A stretch of 64,000 nucleotides of DNA from Staphylococcus capitis subsp. capitis (GCF_040739495.1 NZ_CP145263.1:2294001-2358000); one strand, 5' to 3'. Positions 1-14,123 are shown, numbered from the stretch's first letter. The notes: generated by a model from the letters alone, not told the origin. Translations and numbers: made by a program.

Positions 1-478
1 TAATAACCACTACAGGTAAATTTAATATGTTTGCTACTGCATTAGCAAGCGATATACCTTTAGTGGCAATTGTCACGACAGCATCTAGTTGCTCTTCCAT
101 ATAAATACTTGCAATCAACTTACCTACTTTATTCAATAAAGTTGGGTTGCCAACTAAATCTGATAAGAATAAATAGCCTCCAGGCAACAACCGTTCTTTT
201 TCTTGTAAATGCGTAATGACTTCGTTAACAACCTCAGTCGCTTCAGCCTTACTCATCATTGGCTTATAAGTCACACCACCACTTGCACCAGCAGTTGTGA
301 TAACCGTACCCAACTGTTCTTTTTGAAAAGTGTTTTTAATGATTTGAACATCTTCACTTATAGAAGATTTCGCTTGTTTAAATTTTTTAACGAAAAAAGT
401 GAGGGGTATTAATTTATTCGGATGATTCATAATGTATTGAGTCATAAACACAATACGTTCGCTTCTTTTATATCTCAT
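1..478 (-). CDS. purR: Purine operon repressor PurR (N-terminal part, runs off window)
   Basis: The reading frame starts at the ATG at 476-478 (MRYKRSERIVFMTQYIMNHP) and stays open to base 1, giving about 159 residues of a family usually near 270. The N-terminal winged-helix DNA-binding domain is complete (about residues 1-74). The start of the phosphoribosyltransferase-like domain follows (GGVTYKPMMSKAEA, then LLPGGYLFLSDLVGNP). The PRPP-binding loop lies beyond the edge. PurR represses purine biosynthesis genes and is relieved by PRPP. It follows ispE on the same strand after only 14 nt, as in other staphylococci and bacilli, so the two are probably co-transcribed. The ribosome binding site is weak (GAAGG). 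Confidence 0.95.
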   Translation of the reverse strand, partial: MRYKRSERIVFMTQYIMNHPNKLIPLTFFVKKFKQAKSSISEDVQIIKNTFQKEQLGTVITTAGASGGVTYKPMMSKAEATEVVNEVITHLQEKERLLPGGYLFLSDLVGNPTLLNKVGKLIASIYMEEQLDAVVTIATKGISLANAVANILNLPVVVI

Positions 479-492
479 TTTTTCAAACCCTT

Positions 493-1341
493 CTATCCTA
501 ATAATCTTACTAAATATACTTCGTTGCAACATCCGTTAACTGAATTATAAATGTTTTTAGCCTGTCGCTCTTTTTGAGCTAAACCATATACCGTTGGACC
601 ACTCCCGCTCATTAATGCACCATCAGCACCGCATTGTAACATGTTATCTTTCAGCTTTTTTATTTCTGGATGCATTGATATCGAAATAGGCTCTAAACGG
701 TTAGATAAGCTCTCACATAATTGATAGTAATTGTTTGTTTTTAAAGCCTGTTTGCACATATCGTTATTTACGACATGCTTTTCGTTTAAATTTAGTGCTT
801 TAAATACATCTGGAGAGGATATTCCTAAATCTGGTTTAGCCAAAACTACCCATGCAGAAGGTGGTTTATCTAAAAATGTCACACATTCACCTCGACCAGT
901 ACATACTGCAGTCTTATTATAAATACAAAACGGGATATCCGTCCCAATTTGTATACCTAGTGCCGATAATTCATCTAATGATTTACCTAACTCAAACAAA
1001 CGATTCATACCTCTCATCGTTGCTGCCGCATCCGCAGAACCACCAGCTAATCCAGCCGAAACTGGTATATCTTTATCAATGGTAATTGTAACGCCCTCTT
1101 TAATATTATACGTATCAACCATCAATTGCGCCGCTCTGTAAGCAAGGTTCTTGTGATCATTAGGCACATAATTATGTTCAATATCTACAACAATCTTTTT
1201 ATCTTTGCGTTTTTGAAAAGATAATCGATCGTTTAAATCAATCGTAGTCATAATCATTTCTATTTCATGATAACCATCATCTCTTTTGAAAAGGGTATCG
1301 AGCGTAAAATTTATTTTGGCAGGTGCCGTTTCATATATCAT
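493..1341 (-). CDS. ispE: 4-diphosphocytidyl-2-C-methyl-D-erythritol kinase
   Basis: 282 residues, the usual length. GHMP kinase: N-terminal [11 protein letters not shown], the glycine/serine-rich ATP loop [19 protein letters not shown] at about 93-111, the GTDIPFC segment with the probable catalytic Asp near 135, and the C-terminal [17 protein letters not shown]. In bacteria with the MEP isoprenoid pathway it phosphorylates CDP-methylerythritol. Staphylococci make isoprenoids through mevalonate, so the physiological role of this widely retained gene here is unclear. It sits between veg and purR, the conserved Firmicute order. The start is preceded by GAGAGGG. Confidence 0.93.
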   Translation of the reverse strand: MIYETAPAKINFTLDTLFKRDDGYHEIEMIMTTIDLNDRLSFQKRKDKKIVVDIEHNYVPNDHKNLAYRAAQLMVDTYNIKEGVTITIDKDIPVSAGLAGGSADAAATMRGMNRLFELGKSLDELSALGIQIGTDIPFCIYNKTAVCTGRGECVTFLDKPPSAWVVLAKPDLGISSPDVFKALNLNEKHVVNNDMCKQALKTNNYYQLCESLSNRLEPISISMHPEIKKLKDNMLQCGADGALMSGSGPTVYGLAQKERQAKNIYNSVNGCCNEVYLVRLLG

Positions 1342-1560
1342 TTTTCCGCCCTCTCTTCGAATTGTTAATAAGATGATTTTAACATAAAGGTCTTAAATAT
1401 TTGATAGATTACCTTCAATTTTTCGTAAAATCTTAATGAAATACATTTTAAAAAGTAATAATATACGTTTTTTGATTTTTTAAAATATAAATTTTTATAT
1501 GAGCCGTATTTGAAAAGTCCTGAGTAACTATGACTCAAACTTTACGAGGACCTTATACCA

Positions 1561-1593
1561 AAAAAGAGTATTGAACTTTTCGCCCAATACTCA
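1561..1593 (-). terminator. Rho-independent terminator of veg
   Basis: On the minus strand an 8-bp stem GAGTATTG / CAATACTC is followed by a T-run, 64 nt after the veg stop. The rest of the 316-nt gap 1342-1657 is AT-rich and shows no other gene. It must contain the ispE/purR promoter. Confidence 0.85.
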
Positions 1594-1657
1594 CCTTAAT
1601 AAATATAATATAAAACTGTGAAGTTTAGAGTAATCAATCACTCTTATGTGTTTATAA

Positions 1658-1921
1658 TTAGTGTGCTACTGCTTCTTGATGATTATCTTCTTCAAATGAA
1701 ACTTGTACGTTCTCTGTAAGCACATCAGTGTATGTATAAGATACGCGTTCAAAGTTGTGTTTATCTTGATCTAACTCGACAATGAATACTGAAGGATATG
1801 TTTCTTTTAAAACACCTGAGCGTTCAATTGTCTTTTTGCGTCCACCATTGGCTTTAAGTACAATACGATTTCCTAAATGACAATCAATAGAATTTTTGAT
1901 GTCCAAAATTGATTTTGGCAT
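1658..1921 (-). CDS. veg: Veg family protein
   Basis: 87 residues, starting [20 protein letters not shown] and including [24 protein letters not shown], typical of the small SH3-like Veg protein. In Bacillus subtilis Veg is highly expressed and stimulates biofilm matrix genes by opposing SinR. Staphylococci lack that exact circuit, so the function here is inferred only at family level. It is monocistronic: its own terminator lies downstream and a strong RBS (GAGGTGGGG) upstream. Confidence 0.93.
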   Translation of the reverse strand: MPKSILDIKNSIDCHLGNRIVLKANGGRKKTIERSGVLKETYPSVFIVELDQDKHNFERVSYTYTDVLTENVQVSFEEDNHQEAVAH

Positions 1922-2020
1922 ATTGCCCCACCTCGCTACAAGTTACATAATACCATATTTAGAGCGTTTTCGTCAAATAAAATTTAAATTTTATCAAGGT
2001 AAATGACCTTTGTCAACATA

Positions 2021-2911
2021 TTAATTTTCTAATTCTGGGAATTTTTTCTTTTCCTCATATAAATTAGCAAAATCATGTATTGTAAGCGTTTCACCACGTC
2101 GTTTTGGATCAATTTCTGCACTTTCCAACCAATCTAATATTGACGCTTTATGCTTTTTACCATCTTTAAAAAAGTTTTGGTAGTTATTATTAATTGTTTT
2201 ACGTCGTTGTGCAAATGCAGCTTTAGCTAATTTAAAAAACGCTTCTTCATTATCAACTTGTACTAAATGTTCTTCACGTTGCATCAGTTTTACTACAATA
2301 GAATCAACATTTGGAGGTGGCATAAACACCGATTTAGGCACTGTCAGAACTTTACTTGTCTCTGTATAATATTGAGCAACTATTGAAAGTGAACCATATG
2401 CTTTAGTACCTACAGTTGCATTAAGACGTTCACCAACTTCTTTTTGCATCATTACCACATAACCATCTATAGGTATATCTTGTTGCATTAAATTTAATAA
2501 TATAGGCGTAGTAATATAATAAGGTAAATTTGCCACAACCATGATTTTTTCACAATCACTTAGGTGTGTATGAACTGCTTTACTAATATTAGCTTTTAAT
2601 ATATCTTCATTAATAATTGTCACATTATCATATGGAGCAAGGGTATCCTTAAGAACTGGAATTAATCTTTGGTCTATTTCAAAAGACATCACTTTTTTAG
2701 CATTTTTAGCAAGCTGTTCAGTCAATGATCCCATACCAGGACCAACTTCAATTACGCCCGTAGTATCATCTATTTGACTCTCATCAATAATTTTATTAAT
2801 TATATTTACATCAACTAAGAAGTTTTGGCCCAAACTTTTTTTAAAGTTAAAACCGTATTGGTCTAATAAAGCTCGCGTACGAGATGGTGTAGCTATATCT
2901 TTATGTTCCAT
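2021..2911 (-). CDS. ksgA: 16S rRNA dimethyladenosine transferase
   Basis: 296 residues. Class I SAM methyltransferase with motif [10 protein letters not shown] (about 55-63), the acidic motif FEID near 78-81 and the adenine-methylase motif NLPYY at 128-132. N-terminal SLGQNFLVD is the KsgA signature. It dimethylates the two adjacent adenines of helix 45 in 16S rRNA late in 30S assembly. Loss of KsgA gives kasugamycin resistance in other bacteria. The rnmV stop is directly before this ATG (TAAATG), so the two are translationally linked. Confidence 0.97.
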   Translation of the reverse strand: MEHKDIATPSRTRALLDQYGFNFKKSLGQNFLVDVNIINKIIDESQIDDTTGVIEVGPGMGSLTEQLAKNAKKVMSFEIDQRLIPVLKDTLAPYDNVTIINEDILKANISKAVHTHLSDCEKIMVVANLPYYITTPILLNLMQQDIPIDGYVVMMQKEVGERLNATVGTKAYGSLSIVAQYYTETSKVLTVPKSVFMPPPNVDSIVVKLMQREEHLVQVDNEEAFFKLAKAAFAQRRKTINNNYQNFFKDGKKHKASILDWLESAEIDPKRRGETLTIHDFANLYEEKKKFPELEN

Positions 2912-3463
2912 TTATTTCTCCCTTCTTTCATCATCAAGTAATGCCTCTCTTACATCCTGTTCTGTATAACCAAATGCGTTAAGTTTCTTTAGCAATTGTT
3001 TGCCATTTGAGTGACCAATATGTAGTTTTTGTCCTAATATCTCTCTACGACGTCTTGCATCCTTACCAATAATAAGCCCTAAATCAATAAGTACACTCTT
3101 ATCAATAGTTTCTTCTGCTTCTTCTAATGGAGAGCTCACATGCATTAAAGCTTCACGAATATCTTTAACGTTTGCATGCTCAATGCCAATTTTACCTCTT
3201 TTGTTTTTAGCTTTTTCTCTATCTAAGTAAGCATGTTTCACACCTGGTACATAATCACGTATTGTATGCCGAATTTTATCACCTGGGAAATCAGGGTCAG
3301 TCAGTACAATAACACCTCTAGTTTCTTGAGCGTGACGTATAACATTTAGTGTATCCTGATTGATTGCACTACCATTCGTTTCAATTGTATCGCATTCTAC
3401 AGCAGTTTTAACACGTTCAGTATCATCCCTACCTTCTACAACGATAAATTCATTAATCTTCAT
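2912..3463 (-). CDS. rnmV: Ribonuclease M5
   Basis: 183 residues from ATG 3463, chosen because GGAAGG lies about 8 nt upstream. A further in-frame TTG at 3478 is less likely. Toprim fold: VVEGRDDTERVK (glutamate motif) and LTDPDFPGDKIR (DxD motif), with a C-terminal basic region (GKDARRRREILG). It matures 5S rRNA from its precursor, so the 5S gene in this window is a substrate. The coding order tatD-rnmV-ksgA is the conserved Firmicute arrangement. Confidence 0.96.
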   Translation of the reverse strand: MKINEFIVVEGRDDTERVKTAVECDTIETNGSAINQDTLNVIRHAQETRGVIVLTDPDFPGDKIRHTIRDYVPGVKHAYLDREKAKNKRGKIGIEHANVKDIREALMHVSSPLEEAEETIDKSVLIDLGLIIGKDARRRREILGQKLHIGHSNGKQLLKKLNAFGYTEQDVREALLDDERREK

Positions 3464-3577
3464 ATTTATACCTTCCAAGTCTATGACATTTAACTTTATT
3501 TTATATAAATAATTCTAATTATTAAAATATGAGCTACTTGAATCTTTAATATTACTATACCGGCACTCTTAAATTTA

Positions 3578-3652
3578 TAAAAAATGAGAAAGATGTCTCA
3601 TACTTTTAAAAGTGTGATGATATTCATCCTTTCAAAGTCGGACACCTTTCCC
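3578..3652 (-). terminator. Terminator downstream of tatD
   Basis: On the minus strand GGGAAAGGTGTC pairs with GACATCTTTCTC (with G-U pairs) around a long loop holding a second partial stem, followed by TTTTTT. It lies between tatD and rnmV and implies a separate rnmV-ksgA promoter. Confidence 0.65.
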
Positions 3653-3665
3653 ACTATAATTATTA

Positions 3666-4439
3666 TTAGTTCAATTTAAATAAACGTTCTGCATTTTCAG
3701 TCGTTTGTCGACAAACTTCCTCATAGGACATGTCTCGTAAATCAGCAATTTGTTGTGCAACTAAAGTCACACGTTCTGGTTCATTTCGTTTACCTCTAAA
3801 AGGATGTGGAGATAAATATGGTGCATCAGTTTCACATAACAAACGATCCATAGGTACATGTTGTGCCACTTCTTTAGGCTGTTTGGCATTTTTGAAAGTA
3901 ACTGGACCACCAAGAGAAACATAGAAATTCAACTTGTTTATGACAACATCCGCAATTTCAGGCGAAGCGCTAAAACTGTGCATGATGCCACCGACTTCTT
4001 CGGCATGTTCCTCCATTAAAATGTCAACACAGTCTTGAGTTGCTTCACGATTGTGAATAATTATAGGTAATTTCACACGTTTAGCTAGGGCAATTTGCTT
4101 TCTAAATACTTCTTTTTGAACATCAGCAGGAGATTTATCCCAATGATAGTCTAAGCCCATTTCTCCGATACCAATAATCTTGGGATGCTTAGACAGGCTT
4201 TCAATCCACTCTAATCGTTCGTCTGTACAATCTATAGCATCGACAGGATGCCAACCGATAATTCCATAAATAAATTCATATTTATCTATGAGTTCCATAG
4301 TGCGTTCTATAGTAGGTGTATCAAATCCTACTACGAACATTCTATCTACGCCTGCTTCTTGCGCGCGAGATATCACTTCATTTAAATCTTCATCATATTG
4401 TTCATCATTTAAATGTACATGTGTATCGATTAACATCAT
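3666..4439 (-). CDS. tatD: TatD family metal-dependent hydrolase
   Basis: 257 residues, TIM-barrel amidohydrolase. Metal ligands are visible in IDTHVHLND (N-terminus), GEMGLDYHWD (about 92-101), IIHNREA and LLCETDAPYLSPHPFRGKRN (C-terminus). TatD/YcfH proteins act as magnesium-dependent 3'-5' nucleases in repair and RNA processing; the substrate here is not known. Upstream GGAGAGATA precedes two adjacent ATG codons, so the start could be one codon later. It follows metG after 24 nt and is probably co-transcribed with it. Confidence 0.93.
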   Translation of the reverse strand: MMLIDTHVHLNDEQYDEDLNEVISRAQEAGVDRMFVVGFDTPTIERTMELIDKYEFIYGIIGWHPVDAIDCTDERLEWIESLSKHPKIIGIGEMGLDYHWDKSPADVQKEVFRKQIALAKRVKLPIIIHNREATQDCVDILMEEHAEEVGGIMHSFSASPEIADVVINKLNFYVSLGGPVTFKNAKQPKEVAQHVPMDRLLCETDAPYLSPHPFRGKRNEPERVTLVAQQIADLRDMSYEEVCRQTTENAERLFKLN

Positions 4440-4463
4440 TATCTCTCCTATCTTTAAACAATA

Positions 4464-6446
<1,983 letters not shown>

Positions 6447-6648
6447 TCATTAATTACATAATAAATGATATCTAAATTTATTTTTCTTTTCAATGAAGTA
6501 GCGCACTACTATGTATCAACTTTCACATTCTCTCATCATTTGAAAACGAATTGTCATCATCTTTACTACAATACCATAAAATCGGTGTTTTATGGTGGCT
6601 TTCACGTGAATTCATCACTAATTAAATACATGTAGAACTTAATAATTT

Positions 6649-7488
6649 TTATTCTACATCATGATATATATTGTATACTTCTCCAGTTTTCATTCCACGA
6701 TCTAGTGCTACTGATTTAATTGCTTTCTTCGGTTTTAATTGATCTCTTTCAATATAATATTCAACATGTTCTTTAATACTTAATTCCTCAAACCATGAGT
6801 GATTGACTAAAGGACGTGCGCCTTCAATTAGAATCACAAATTCACCTTTTAGTGGAATGTCACCACTTTGAATCATTTCTAGCATGTGCTCAACTGGTAA
6901 AGTCATAAGTTGCTCAAATCTTTTAGTCAGTTCTCTGCCTATAGCTATTTTTCTTATATTATCAACTTTAGCTATTGCTTTGAGTGTGTCAGTAACACGA
7001 TGTGGAGATTCATATAAAATCAAAGTACTACATTGATACATTCTCTCTTGCAATACGTCTAATTTTTCTTTCTCTTTTCTAGGTAAAAAGCCTAAAAATG
7101 TATATGTAAAAGAAGGAAGACCACTTGCCATTAGTGCTGTTAAACCTGCATTAGGTCCAGGGATTGTTTCAACATTTATATTCTGGTTACGTGCTTCAAC
7201 AACTAACTCATATCCTGGATCACTTATAAGCGGTAACCCCGCATCTGAAACTAAAGCTATATTTAAACCAGAAATGAGTTGCTCAATTAAATACTCTGTT
7301 TGTTGTTCTTTGTTATGTTCATGGTACGATTTTAAAGGCGTTTCAATCTCGTAATGGTTACATAACTTTCGTGTCACTCTAGTATCTTCACATGCAATCA
7401 TATCTACATTTTTTAATGTGTCTACCGCACGAAACGTTATATCAGCTAGATTTCCTATAGGCGTTCCTACTAAAAATAAAGTTGCCAT
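6649..7488 (-). CDS. rsmI: 16S rRNA (cytidine1402-2'-O)-methyltransferase
   Basis: 279 residues from ATG 7488, behind GAGGGG; an upstream in-frame start at 7503 would overlap the previous gene more. Tetrapyrrole-methylase fold: LFLVGTPIGNLADIT, ACEDTRVTRKLC, LVSDAGLPLISDPGYELV and the YESPHRV motif, all typical of RsmI/YraL. It 2'-O-methylates C1402 of 16S rRNA in the decoding centre. It forms a compact cluster with the GIY-YIG gene and trmN6. Confidence 0.95.
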   Translation of the reverse strand: MATLFLVGTPIGNLADITFRAVDTLKNVDMIACEDTRVTRKLCNHYEIETPLKSYHEHNKEQQTEYLIEQLISGLNIALVSDAGLPLISDPGYELVVEARNQNINVETIPGPNAGLTALMASGLPSFTYTFLGFLPRKEKEKLDVLQERMYQCSTLILYESPHRVTDTLKAIAKVDNIRKIAIGRELTKRFEQLMTLPVEHMLEMIQSGDIPLKGEFVILIEGARPLVNHSWFEELSIKEHVEYYIERDQLKPKKAIKSVALDRGMKTGEVYNIYHDVE

Positions 7489-7489
7489 G

Positions 7490-7738
7490 TTACCCCTCCT
7501 CAATCATTTTTAATTTTTTCTTTCTAGAAAATGTTTTAATTTCATACTCTCTTTTTAACGCTTCAGATTTTGTCCCATACATTTCTTGATAAACTAACTC
7601 TACCGGACGTCTTATTTTAGTATATTTAGCACCTTTACCTTCATTATGTTTTGCAACACGCGCATTCACGTCTTTCGCATAACCAGTATACAAACTGCCA
7701 TCCATACATTTAACTATATAAACAAAATGTCTATCCAT
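7490..7738 (-). CDS. GIY-YIG nuclease-fold protein (YazA/UPF0213)
   Basis: 82 residues forming a stand-alone GIY-YIG domain: FVYIVKCMDGSLYTGYAKDV, then RVAKHNEGKGAKYT and ELVYQEMYGTKSEALKREYEIK. It matches the YazA/YhbQ group found beside trmN6 and rsmI in bacilli. Nuclease activity is inferred from the fold and the cellular role is not established. Its start overlaps the trmN6 end by 8 nt and its stop abuts the rsmI start, so the three genes are one transcription unit. Confidence 0.9.
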   Translation of the reverse strand: MDRHFVYIVKCMDGSLYTGYAKDVNARVAKHNEGKGAKYTKIRRPVELVYQEMYGTKSEALKREYEIKTFSRKKKLKMIEEG

Positions 7739-8456
7739 AATATATGCCTTTCATTTCATCACTATATGTACCATCTTGATTGTAAATATAAAAAGGTTGC
7801 TGTATATCTAGTCCTTGTTTCCCACCTTTTCGTCCCTCAACTACAATCGTTTGTGCTGATTTATTAGCTTTACTGTATACAAAAGTGAGTTTCTTAGGTT
7901 CAATTTTACCATTTCTCATTTCAGTTAAGACATCCATAAGCCTATCCGCACGATGTACGACGATAAATCGTCCACCTTCCTTAAGCAAATGCCGTGCAGC
8001 TTTAACGCAATCAGTGAAATCACACATTACCTCATGACGTGCTATTTTATGCGCTTCTTTTTGATGTTGATTCAGTTGATTCACTTTAAAATAAGGTGGG
8101 TTACATGTGACTAAAGTATATTGAGAAGGTTTGAAGGTGTCATATACATTGTTCAAATCCATCAGATACATTGTAAGTCTCTCATCTAAGCTATTGTGTA
8201 CAAAACTGCGACGAGCCATTTCTACTAATTGGTCTTGAATTTCAATGGCTTCTATCTTTTGATTGCACTTTGCGGCTAATAGCAAAGGTATAACACCGTT
8301 TCCAGAACATAAGTCCATGATTCGATCGTTTTTTCTAACTTCAATCAAATGTCCTAATAACAGTGCATCTGTTGAAAAAGAAAACACATCATCATTTTGA
8401 ATAATCTCATACCCCTCTTTAATTAAACAATCTAATCTCTCATTTTCTTTAAGCAT
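7731..8456 (-). CDS. trmN6: tRNA(1)(Val) (adenine(37)-N6)-methyltransferase-like protein
   Basis: 241 residues. SAM-binding motif MDLCSGNGVIPLLLA (about 46-60) and the N6-adenine catalytic motif CNPPYFK (about 119-125) give a TrmN6/YabB assignment. The N-terminus has the family motif FSFSTDALLLGHL. It probably methylates A37 of a valine tRNA. First gene of the overlapping trmN6 / GIY-YIG / rsmI cluster, 96 nt after yabA. Confidence 0.9.
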   Translation of the reverse strand: MLKENERLDCLIKEGYEIIQNDDVFSFSTDALLLGHLIEVRKNDRIMDLCSGNGVIPLLLAAKCNQKIEAIEIQDQLVEMARRSFVHNSLDERLTMYLMDLNNVYDTFKPSQYTLVTCNPPYFKVNQLNQHQKEAHKIARHEVMCDFTDCVKAARHLLKEGGRFIVVHRADRLMDVLTEMRNGKIEPKKLTFVYSKANKSAQTIVVEGRKGGKQGLDIQQPFYIYNQDGTYSDEMKGIYYG

Positions 8457-8552
8457 ACTTTTACTCCTAAAAAAAGGATGTCATTATAGCATGATTTTCT
8501 TTTCATACATATAATACACCCTTAAATTTAATCATATCGACCTTTCAAAACA

Positions 8553-8900
8553 TTAATCACTTAATACATTTAAACACAGTAGGCAATCTTCTCCGTGTCT
8601 GTGTTTTCCAAACAATTCGCCTTTACATATATGAAATCCTTCTCGATATAACATAGCTAAATTATCTTTACTTGGAGAAGGCGTTTTAACGTGCTTTGAA
8701 TGACTTCTTTCTTCATTGTTAGATTCTGACTGCTCGTCTTTCTCCATCAATCTTTTTAGATTATCATTTTCAACTTGCAACGCCACATTCTCTTCAACAA
8801 GTTCAACAGCTAAATCTTTGAGTTCAGTCATATCGTTCGTTAATTGTCCTACATTTCGTTCAAGTCGCATTAATCTCTCGAATAATTCATTTCTATTCAA
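8553..8900 (-). CDS. yabA: Replication initiation control protein YabA
   Basis: 115 residues. The N-terminal half (about 1-60) is a heptad-rich coiled coil ([19 protein letters not shown]). The linker is polar. The C-terminus carries the zinc-binding cluster [20 protein letters not shown] (about 91-110) with His and three Cys. In Bacillus YabA tetramers bridge DnaA and DnaN and block re-initiation. It sits in the replication-linked cluster with holB, as in B. subtilis. Confidence 0.95.
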   Translation of the reverse strand: MNRNELFERLMRLERNVGQLTNDMTELKDLAVELVEENVALQVENDNLKRLMEKDEQSESNNEERSHSKHVKTPSPSKDNLAMLYREGFHICKGELFGKHRHGEDCLLCLNVLSD

Positions 8901-8916
8901 AGGTCGCTAAACCTCC

Positions 8917-9720
8917 TTAGTTAAACGCTTCAATTTCTTCCATTTTGTACTCTAATGGTTGTTCAAGTCCTTCTATTTTTACTTGCATTGAAATATCTAA
9001 AATATTTAAACCTATAACTTTTCCACTTCCATCAGGAGTTTGAACTAACTCACCAACATCGGGCAACTGTGCTCTTGCTTCTTCGTAATAATCATTTTCA
9101 TATTTCAAACAACACATTAACCGCCCACATGCTCCTGAAATTTTAGTTGGATTCAATGATAGGTTTTGATCCTTAGCCATTTTAATAGATACAGGTTCAA
9201 AGTCGCCTAAAAATGTTGAACAACAAAGCGAACGACCGCATGGCCCAATACCACCTAATAACTTCGCTTCATCTCTTACGCCAATTTGTCGTAATTCAAT
9301 TCTTGTTTTTAAATTTTGTGCCAATACCTTAACTAATTTTCGAAAATCAATACGGTCATCTGCAGTAAAATTGAAAATAACCTTCGACTTATCTAGTGTG
9401 TATTCACAATTTACTAAACGCATATCCAAATTTTGTTCCTTTACCACTCTCTTACAAAGTTCTAAAGCCTGTTTTGCGTCGCGCTCATTATTATAATATT
9501 GTTCTTCATCTTCTTCATTGACTACTCGAATAATCTCCTTTAAAGGTAAAGTAACATCTTCATTAGCGACATCTTTCGGCGGGAATTTTACAATACCTAT
9601 TTCAATGCCTCGTTTAGACTCAACGACCACCCAATCGCCAACGTTCACATTTAGTTGGTTAGGCGCATAATATTCCAATTTCCCTGCTTTTTGAAACTGA
9701 ACACCTACAACATTTGGCAT
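8917..9720 (-). CDS. ricT: PSP1-domain protein RicT (YaaT), RNase Y regulator
   Basis: 267 residues. The PSP1 core has three Cys-rich segments, GGIGPCGRSLCCSTFLG, ISGACGRLMCCLKYE and the earlier KRVVKEQNLDMRLVNCEY. These residues bind Fe-S clusters in the B. subtilis RicAFT (Y) complex, which directs RNase Y cleavage of many transcripts. The stop is 16 nt before yabA. The start lies 1 nt after the holB stop, so translation is likely coupled. Confidence 0.93.
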   Translation of the reverse strand: MPNVVGVQFQKAGKLEYYAPNQLNVNVGDWVVVESKRGIEIGIVKFPPKDVANEDVTLPLKEIIRVVNEEDEEQYYNNERDAKQALELCKRVVKEQNLDMRLVNCEYTLDKSKVIFNFTADDRIDFRKLVKVLAQNLKTRIELRQIGVRDEAKLLGGIGPCGRSLCCSTFLGDFEPVSIKMAKDQNLSLNPTKISGACGRLMCCLKYENDYYEEARAQLPDVGELVQTPDGSGKVIGLNILDISMQVKIEGLEQPLEYKMEEIEAFN

Positions 9721-9721
9721 C

Positions 9722-10648
9722 TCATCTCACACCTCTTATTACTATTTGTTCAAATACGAGTGTTGGATTAACGTTTTGATTTAATTTCTTATGAGCTTCA
9801 GTCAGTTGGTCATACATCAGAGTCATTTGATTAAACGTTAAACTTTCCGCGTATTTTTTCATTTCCACACTCAAATCACTATATATAAAATGATTATCTA
9901 TATTTACTTTTGCATGCATCATGTCTTCAAAAAAACCATTTACTGCTGCTAATGTTAACAATTGTAATTTGCGATTCTTAGCCTGTTTAAGCAAATCAAT
10001 AATACCAATCATCGCCATTGGTTTATTAGATAAAATAAGTTCACACCAACGGATAACTGACTTTCTTAAAGCAGTTAAATCATATTCTTCATTCAATGCT
10101 ATTGCTGTCTCAACTTGAGTTGTGTATGTACTTATCATTTCAGCAACAGGTTTAGTTAGTGATGCTTCAACCAATCGCTCAATAAACTGTTTTCTATCAA
10201 TTGGCTTAAAATAAACATGTTGACACCTAGAATGTATCGTATCCAAGATTTGTTCTGGTTTAGTCGATAATAAAATCGCGATTGTATTCTCTGGTGGTTC
10301 TTCTAAAAATTTTAGTATACTATTTTCACCTTGAACAGTTAATTTTTCAAAATCTTCGATAATATACACTTTATAGCGTCCTTCAATCGGCAATTGATTC
10401 ATATAGTGTACGAGTCTTTCTATTTGTTCTTTCTTAATCGTGTTCTCATCAGAAGAAACATACATAAAATCAGGATGATTAAATGTATCAACTTTCAGTT
10501 CGCACTGGCTATCCTCTGCACACAAAATCAACTTAGCAAAGTTAATAGCTACATGTTTCATAGTTTGAGCATCGTCACCCTCAAATAAATAAGCGTGTGA
10601 TAACTTATTCGAATGATATGCATGAGCTAACTGTTGTTGTTCATCCAT
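9722..10648 (-). CDS. holB: DNA polymerase III delta' subunit
   Basis: 308 residues. AAA+ clamp-loader subunit with N-terminal KLSHAYLFEGDDAQTMKH, a Walker A-like loop lacking the canonical GKT as is usual for delta'. VYIIEDFEKLTVQGENSILKFLEEPP is the sensor/SRC region, and SRCQHVYF also follows the family. It acts with dnaX (also in this window) and holA to load the beta clamp. First gene before ricT-yabA, as in bacilli. Confidence 0.93.
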   Translation of the reverse strand: MDEQQQLAHAYHSNKLSHAYLFEGDDAQTMKHVAINFAKLILCAEDSQCELKVDTFNHPDFMYVSSDENTIKKEQIERLVHYMNQLPIEGRYKVYIIEDFEKLTVQGENSILKFLEEPPENTIAILLSTKPEQILDTIHSRCQHVYFKPIDRKQFIERLVEASLTKPVAEMISTYTTQVETAIALNEEYDLTALRKSVIRWCELILSNKPMAMIGIIDLLKQAKNRKLQLLTLAAVNGFFEDMMHAKVNIDNHFIYSDLSVEMKKYAESLTFNQMTLMYDQLTEAHKKLNQNVNPTLVFEQIVIRGVR

Positions 10649-10975
10649 GATTTACGACTCCTTCTTAATTTCTTATATAAAAAAAGACTACTCAAAAATT
10701 AGCTTGAGATTGTAGACATCTTACTTCAATCAAATTTAACAATGCGAACAGTAATCCTTTACATTAATTCATATAATAACGAATTTCAATGCTATAACTC
10801 AAAGGATAAACCATGTTTTGAATGAATATGACCTCAATCCTAAGCTACATTTCAAAGCAGCCCAACATTGTAATTAAAATAATTACTATTTCATAACTGA
10901 ATTGATTCCAGTATAGTCGCTATTAATCAGCTCTTAAAACTACATACACTTGATTTAACGACCATTTATTTCTAT
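10649..10975. other. Gene-free interval between holB and darA
   Basis: 327 nt of AT-rich sequence. I see no ORF with a ribosome binding site, no strong hairpin with a T-run and no recognisable RNA gene. It probably only holds a promoter for the holB-yabA group. Confidence 0.6.
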
Positions 10976-13286
<2,311 letters not shown>

Positions 13287-13323
13287 CTTATCCACTCTTT
13301 TCTATTCTCCCAATGCAACACTT

Positions 13324-13851
13324 CTACCTAATATGAGATAAATCATCATCATGTTGATTAACCCAATTTCTCTTTAATAATCCCATCACATAACAATCTC
13401 TATACTCTCCACGTGTATAGAAATGTTCCTTTAATGTACCTTCAATCTCGAAATTATTACTTTTATAAATGTGAACAGCTTTTTCATTTTTAATGTCTAC
13501 ATATAAATATACTTTATTCATATTTAATACTAAAAATGCATAATCAATTGCCATTTTGAAAGCTTTTTTAGCATAACCACGATTCGCAAATTGAGGATCT
13601 ATAATAATTAAAACTTCACAAGTACGATGTATAAAATTGATTTCTAATAACTCTACTACACCGATAGATACTTCATCTTCTTCAATGATAAATCGTCGCT
13701 CAGATTCATCTAAAATATGCTTTTTATAAAGATTTTCTAATTCACTAAGTGATTGATAAGGTTCTTCAAACCAATATGACATAATTGAATATTCATTATT
13801 TAAATGATGTACGAAAGGTAAATCCGTTTCCTCTAAAGCTCTTATAATCAT
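13324..13851 (-). CDS. speG: Spermidine N1-acetyltransferase (SpeG type)
   Basis: 175 residues from ATG 13851, with GAGGAG 7 nt upstream; an earlier in-frame ATG at 13878 lacks a good RBS. GNAT fold. The segments VHHLNNEYSIMSYWFEEPY, KHILDESERRFIIE, VELLEIN.IHR and VDIKNEKAVHIYKSNNFEIEG follow E. coli SpeG closely. Acetyl-CoA loop: FANRGYAKKAFKMAIDYAF. The enzyme acetylates spermidine/spermine and protects from polyamine toxicity. In S. aureus USA300 speG came in on the ACME element; here it stands in a core locus, 37 nt before a decarboxylase-like gene and downstream of the rRNA operon. Confidence 0.87.
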   Translation of the reverse strand: MIIRALEETDLPFVHHLNNEYSIMSYWFEEPYQSLSELENLYKKHILDESERRFIIEEDEVSIGVVELLEINFIHRTCEVLIIIDPQFANRGYAKKAFKMAIDYAFLVLNMNKVYLYVDIKNEKAVHIYKSNNFEIEGTLKEHFYTRGEYRDCYVMGLLKRNWVNQHDDDLSHIR

Positions 13852-13893
13852 ATTAATGCTCCTCAAAAATTTACTCATTTACTACTAGTGTAT

Positions 13894-13946
13894 TAAAAAA
13901 GCATAAATTTCTCTAATACTTCACTAATACTAGAAAAATTTATGCT
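13894..13946 (-). terminator. Second terminator after the rRNA operon / before speG
   Basis: On the minus strand AGCATAAATTT and AAATTTATGCT form a stem extended by CTAGTATTAG pairing, followed by TTTTTT. It lies about 150 nt past the first rrn terminator and isolates speG from rRNA transcription. Confidence 0.85.
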
Positions 13947-14093
13947 CGTTCTTTCTTTGAAATAATTGATCTTTATTTTTTTAAACCTCTTTATTTTCGC
14001 AATTCATCAGCTTCAAACGCTTTCTCTTCGCAGAGAATAGTTCTCCTCTATAGCTATGATTCTTGGTAACTTCTCACCTTTTATCTTTCGCAT

Positions 14094-14118
14094 AAAAAAA
14101 GAGACCTTACGGTCTCTC
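14094..14118 (-). terminator. rRNA operon terminator
   Basis: On the minus strand GAGACC-GTAA-GGTCTC is followed by seven T residues, directly downstream of 5S rRNA. Confidence 0.92.
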
Positions 14119-14123
14119 GTTTT